In this document: positions 61,247-64,000 of the stretch, piece by piece
Numbering within the stretch: the first letter of the stretch is position 1
How the letters are laid out: each line of letters opens with the position of its first letter
NCBI GenBank assembly: GCA_965214115.1
Contig: CBDCAU010000001.1
Coordinates: forward strand, 307,541 to 371,540
DNA: 64,000 nucleotides
Source of the DNA: Owenweeksia sp965214115
GTDB taxonomy: Bacteria; Bacteroidota; Bacteroidia; Flavobacteriales; Schleiferiaceae
Reading direction: 5' to 3'
The notes under the pieces: generated by a model
Told to the model about the DNA's origin: nothing
Database searches by the model: none
Seen by the model: the letters and a program-made list of their open reading frames with translations, nothing else
Position numbers and translations under genes: made by a program

Positions 61247-62965
61247 ATGCCCGAACTCCGCTGGAATCTTCTCCCCGAACCGGATTCTGAAATCATAAAA
61301 ATCCTACAGAAAGAACTGGGGATTTCGGAATCGCTGTGCCGATTGCTGGCACAGCGCGGCGTTTCCGATTTTGATTCCGCCAAGGATTTTTTCCGTCCTT
61401 CTTTGGAGCATTTGCACGACCCTTATTTGATGAAGGATATGAAGAAAGCGGTAAAGCGGATTAACCGCGCGGTAAATGCAAACGAGCGCATCTTGATTTA
61501 CGGCGATTACGATGTGGACGGCACCACCGCCGTTTCACTGGTTTTTTCATTTCTGAAAAATCAATATGAAAATATAGACACCTATATTCCAGACCGTTAC
61601 AAAGAGGGTTACGGTGTTTCTTTGGCAGGAATTGATTACGCAGAGGACAATGGAATTTCGCTCATTATCGCTTTGGATTGCGGAATAAAAGCGGTCAAGC
61701 AAGTCGATTATGCGAAAGAGAAGGGCATCGATTTCATCATCTGCGACCACCATCGGCCAGCCGAAAAACTGCCGGATGCCGTCGCCATTCTCGACCCAAA
61801 ACAGGAGGATTGTGAATACCCGTATGATGAATTGAGCGGCTGTGGCGTGGGTTTCAAATTGGTGCAGGCGCTTTGTCAAAAGTGGGATTTGCCCGACGAA
61901 ACTTGGCATCCGCTTTTGGATTTGCTGGCGGTCAGCATCGGCGCGGACATCGTGCCGATAACGGGCGAAAATCGGGTCTTGGCGCATTTCGGATTGCAGA
62001 AAATCAACGAAAATCCACGGCGCGGTTTTGCACTTTTGAAAGAATTGAGCGGTCGCAAAACCAAGGAAATGAGCATCACCGACGTGGTGTTTATGATTGG
62101 CCCGCGCATCAACGCGGCGGGTCGGGTGGCCCACGGGCGGCTCGCGGTCGAACTCCTCACCAGCGAGGATGAAAAAACGATTGCCGAACTTTCCAAAACC
62201 ATCAACCAGCACAATACAGATCGCAAAGTTTTGGATTCCTCCATCACGGTTTCCGCTTTGCAAATGATTGAAGATCAAGCAGAAACAGAGCGCTTCACCA
62301 CCGTGTTGGCGCACGAAGACTGGCACAAAGGCGTGATTGGGATTGTCGCTTCGCGGCTCATCGAAACGCATTACCGACCGACCGTGGTTTTCACCGAGAG
62401 CAAGGGTGTTTTGGCCGGTTCCGCCCGCTCGGTACGCGGGTTTGACGTTTATAATGCGCTCGAAAAATGCGATGACATTTTGGAACAGTTCGGCGGCCAC
62501 AAATACGCGGCGGGAATGACTTTGCAGAAAGACCGTTTCGAGGATTTCAAAAACCGTTTTGAAGAAGTGGTGGCCGAATCCATTTTGCCCGAACAAAGAG
62601 TGCCTGAACTGGACATTGATGCGAAACTTTCCTTCGCGGAAATCACCCCGAAATTTTATCGGATTTTAAAACAATTCGCTCCCTTTGGCCCGCAAAACTT
62701 GCAGCCCGTTTTTCAGACGGACGGCTTGGAAGATTTCGGGTTTTCCCGCGCGGTGGGCGGCGACAAAACCCATCTAAGAATCTGTCTGCGAGAACCTTCC
62801 ACGCAAATTGTGTTCAACGGAATTGGTTTCGGGATGGCGGACAAACTGGAACTCATCCGCAGCGGTCAACCGATTTCCATCGCTTATCACATTGATGAAA
62901 ATGAATTTAACGGGGAGGTGCATTTGCAGTTGCGGTTGAAGGATTTGAAGGTTTCTGATTCCTAA
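61247..62965 (+). CDS. recJ: Single-stranded-DNA exonuclease RecJ
   Basis: A 572-residue 5'-3' ssDNA exonuclease in recombination and mismatch repair. DHH-family motifs: IYGDYDVDGTTAVSL (motif I), LIIALDCGIKAVKQV, ICDHHRPAEKLPDAVAILDPKQE (motif III, the DHH), LLAVSIGADIVPITGENR, then DHHA1 INAAGRVAHGRLAVELL and AGSARSVRGFDVYNALEKC / GGHKYAAGMTL, and a C-terminal OB fold (from about 455). Length is normal. Confidence 0.96.
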   Translation: MPELRWNLLPEPDSEIIKILQKELGISESLCRLLAQRGVSDFDSAKDFFRPSLEHLHDPYLMKDMKKAVKRINRAVNANERILIYGDYDVDGTTAVSLVFSFLKNQYENIDTYIPDRYKEGYGVSLAGIDYAEDNGISLIIALDCGIKAVKQVDYAKEKGIDFIICDHHRPAEKLPDAVAILDPKQEDCEYPYDELSGCGVGFKLVQALCQKWDLPDETWHPLLDLLAVSIGADIVPITGENRVLAHFGLQKINENPRRGFALLKELSGRKTKEMSITDVVFMIGPRINAAGRVAHGRLAVELLTSEDEKTIAELSKTINQHNTDRKVLDSSITVSALQMIEDQAETERFTTVLAHEDWHKGVIGIVASRLIETHYRPTVVFTESKGVLAGSARSVRGFDVYNALEKCDDILEQFGGHKYAAGMTLQKDRFEDFKNRFEEVVAESILPEQRVPELDIDAKLSFAEITPKFYRILKQFAPFGPQNLQPVFQTDGLEDFGFSRAVGGDKTHLRICLREPSTQIVFNGIGFGMADKLELIRSGQPISIAYHIDENEFNGEVHLQLRLKDLKVSDS

Positions 62966-62982
62966 AGACTATTCTTGAAATT

Positions 62983-63210
62983 ATGAAAACCATCACCATA
63001 GAAATGCCCGAAAAGAGTGGCGTGAATGAATTTGAGGCCAAAATGATTTTGGCAGGGGAACTTTACGAAAGAGAAAAAGTGACGCTGGGGGAAGCCGCCC
63101 AAATCGCTGGCATTAGTAAGTGTGCTTTTATCGAAACCATTGGAGGATTTGGGTTTTCCATTTTCGGAAACGATGAGGCGGCCATTTTAGCGGATGTTCG
63201 CAATGCTTGA
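62983..63210 (+). CDS. UPF0175 family protein (antitoxin-like)
   Basis: A 75-residue protein: MKTITIEMPEKSGVNEFEAKMILAGELYEREKVTLGEAAQIAGISKCAFIETIGGFGFSIF. LGEAAQIAGISKCAFIE is the helix-turn-helix part typical of UPF0175 and VapB-type antitoxins. A PIN-domain toxin (DUF3368) usually follows, but the next gene is on the other strand and is a membrane protein, so this one appears orphaned. It is 17 bases after recJ and may be read through from it. Confidence 0.85.
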   Translation: MKTITIEMPEKSGVNEFEAKMILAGELYEREKVTLGEAAQIAGISKCAFIETIGGFGFSIFGNDEAAILADVRNA

Positions 63211-63213
63211 AAT

Positions 63214-63954
63214 TCAGGCTTCTTTTAGTTTCAAATAAAGCATATTTATATTCACGATAGTTTCGGCCGGAATCAAAAGATACCGACTTGGTATATCATA
63301 GAATCTATTTTTTTGCTTGTTGTCTTTTGAGAGAAATCTTCGGTAGGGCTCGCTAATCTGAATCGACTCAAGTTTTCCCTGTCCATCCAAATAATAATCT
63401 GAAAAATATCCGCTATATATTACACTTTCCCCGCTTCCAATGTCGCAAAGCAAGTTTACGATTTTCACGCCTATTTCTTCATACGAGCCATTGACATCGG
63501 GAAAGTCTAAACATTCTCCTGAGAATATATAGTACCACTTGTTGGAAAACCTAAAAAACCGATACTTTCTGTCCCATTTAAAATACCTGATAATTTTGCG
63601 AAAAAAGAAACCGAAAAACATTCCAAATGTGATTAAAATAAGATGATAAACCAAAATCTGAGGAAGTGAATTCTTAAGAATATTGTAAGCTGCTTTCGTT
63701 TCTATTGACTCAGCTCTATTATTCAATAGTATGCCTAAAACTTCAAAGTCAATGTTTTGGTTAAAACAACATTCAGCTATAATCACTCCCAAAAATTGCA
63801 GAAAGATGGCTGGAATGGCGCTCCAAGTTATTATTTCAATCAACTTTCGTTTTGAAAGTTTAATCGAATATGGAGAAGTGATTAATATTACAGTATAAAG
63901 AACCCCCGGCAAAAGGAGCAAAAACAGAAGGAGGGAGGATAACAGAAAAGTCAA
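63214..63954 (-). CDS. Membrane-anchored protein of unknown function
   Basis: Not recognised. A 246-residue protein with three helices in the first half (LLSSLLLFLLLLPGVLYTVILI, IITWSAIPAIFLQFLGVIIAECCF, LPQILVYHLILITFGMFFGFFF) and a soluble domain (about 135-246: FSNKWYYIFSGECLDFPDVNGSYEEI, GSGESVIYSGYFSDYYLDGQGKLESIQISEPYRRFL). TTG start at 63954, directly after the TAA of another minus-strand gene at the window edge. The N-terminal helices plus a soluble domain and the strong AT bias suggest an accessory gene; I recall membrane proteins of this general pattern near defence loci but cannot place it. Confidence 0.7.
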   Translation of the reverse strand: MTFLLSSLLLFLLLLPGVLYTVILITSPYSIKLSKRKLIEIITWSAIPAIFLQFLGVIIAECCFNQNIDFEVLGILLNNRAESIETKAAYNILKNSLPQILVYHLILITFGMFFGFFFRKIIRYFKWDRKYRFFRFSNKWYYIFSGECLDFPDVNGSYEEIGVKIVNLLCDIGSGESVIYSGYFSDYYLDGQGKLESIQISEPYRRFLSKDNKQKNRFYDIPSRYLLIPAETIVNINMLYLKLKEA

Positions 63955-64000
63955 TTAGCCTAATTGGCGAACCCCGTACGTTTTGTTGTCCACGGTAATG
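63955..64000 (-). CDS. C-terminal end of a minus-strand gene at the window edge
   Basis: Only ITVDNKTYGVRQLG and a TAA stop (63955-63957) are visible. The stop abuts the TTG start of the next gene, which is why it is read as coding. No function can be suggested. Confidence 0.4.
   Translation of the reverse strand, partial: ITVDNKTYGVRQLG

Noticed and set aside
61547..62596. 349-residue open frame antisense to recJ
   Set aside because: Shadow of recJ, whose DHH and DHHA1 motifs are unambiguous.

Overview
The window looks like a chromosome segment of a Bacteroidota bacterium, most likely Saprospiria-like and possibly from a metagenome assembly. Evidence: promoters of the TAnnTTTG type, type IX secretion (T9SS) components and C-terminal sorting domains, CHU_C and DUF6341/DUF6427/DUF4292 family proteins, conserved Bacteroidota gene orders (nadK-porG-uppS; DUF4292-TPR-nucleotidyltransferase-dut), and many dispersed palindromic intergenic repeats. 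Assignments rest on reading protein motifs by eye; no database search was run.

Layout. 1-3134 (minus): CBS protein, nadK, porG and uppS (cut by the window edge), a core envelope/T9SS cluster. 3234-5605: a type II restriction-modification pair (TdeIII-like nuclease and C5 methyltransferase). 5623-8749: pdxJ, LD-carboxypeptidase, yraN, a pseudouridine synthase and a small protein with its own promoter and terminator. 9016-11484: AsmA-like protein. 11790-16537: three genes (ATPase, extracellular EEP nuclease, secreted Fn3-type protein) that read through only if many single-base indels are corrected. 16886-27275: a run of secreted or outer-membrane genes (OB-fold T9SS protein, lipoprotein, TonB-dependent receptor, PorV/PorQ-like protein, NHL-type lipoprotein, tiny CHU_C protein). 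27443-29078: dprA and a single-domain response regulator. 29141-33623: two selenodomain/arsenosugar-type glycosyltransferases, a frameshifted purine nucleoside phosphorylase, a frameshifted LEA-type protein and a flavoprotein disulfide reductase. 33680-36757: purD, DUF6341, DUF6427, thioesterase. 36802-45282 (minus): HU-CCDC81/SPOR protein, EnvC-like protein, DUF4292 lipoprotein, TPR protein, sugar nucleotidyltransferase, dut, lysS. 45629-51676: beta-barrel protein, membrane protein, rpoN, two small genes, an MsbA-like ABC transporter. 51839-53298: three consecutive rhodaneses and a GxxExxY protein. 53492-61142: RDD, SpoIIM, membrane protein with an in-frame TAG, DUF4129, DUF4350, MoxR, DUF58, the classic MoxR membrane operon, with one orphan gene inserted. 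61247-64000: recJ, a UPF0175 protein, an AT-rich membrane protein and the tail of another gene.

The most unusual material is (i) the 13.1-27.3 kb surface cluster, in which the OB-fold and nuclease halves of an ExeM/NucH-like extracellular nuclease appear to be separate T9SS cargo proteins beside a TonB receptor and a PorV-like protein; (ii) two 7-bp tandem repeats that each directly abut a -7 promoter box (lysS and the ABC transporter); (iii) dispersed repeats that have become part of signal-peptide coding sequence or displaced start codons; and (iv) two tight islands of frameshifts with otherwise intact protein sequence, which most probably reflect consensus error but could be recent decay. 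No rRNA, tRNA, CRISPR array, insertion sequence or prophage was recognised.
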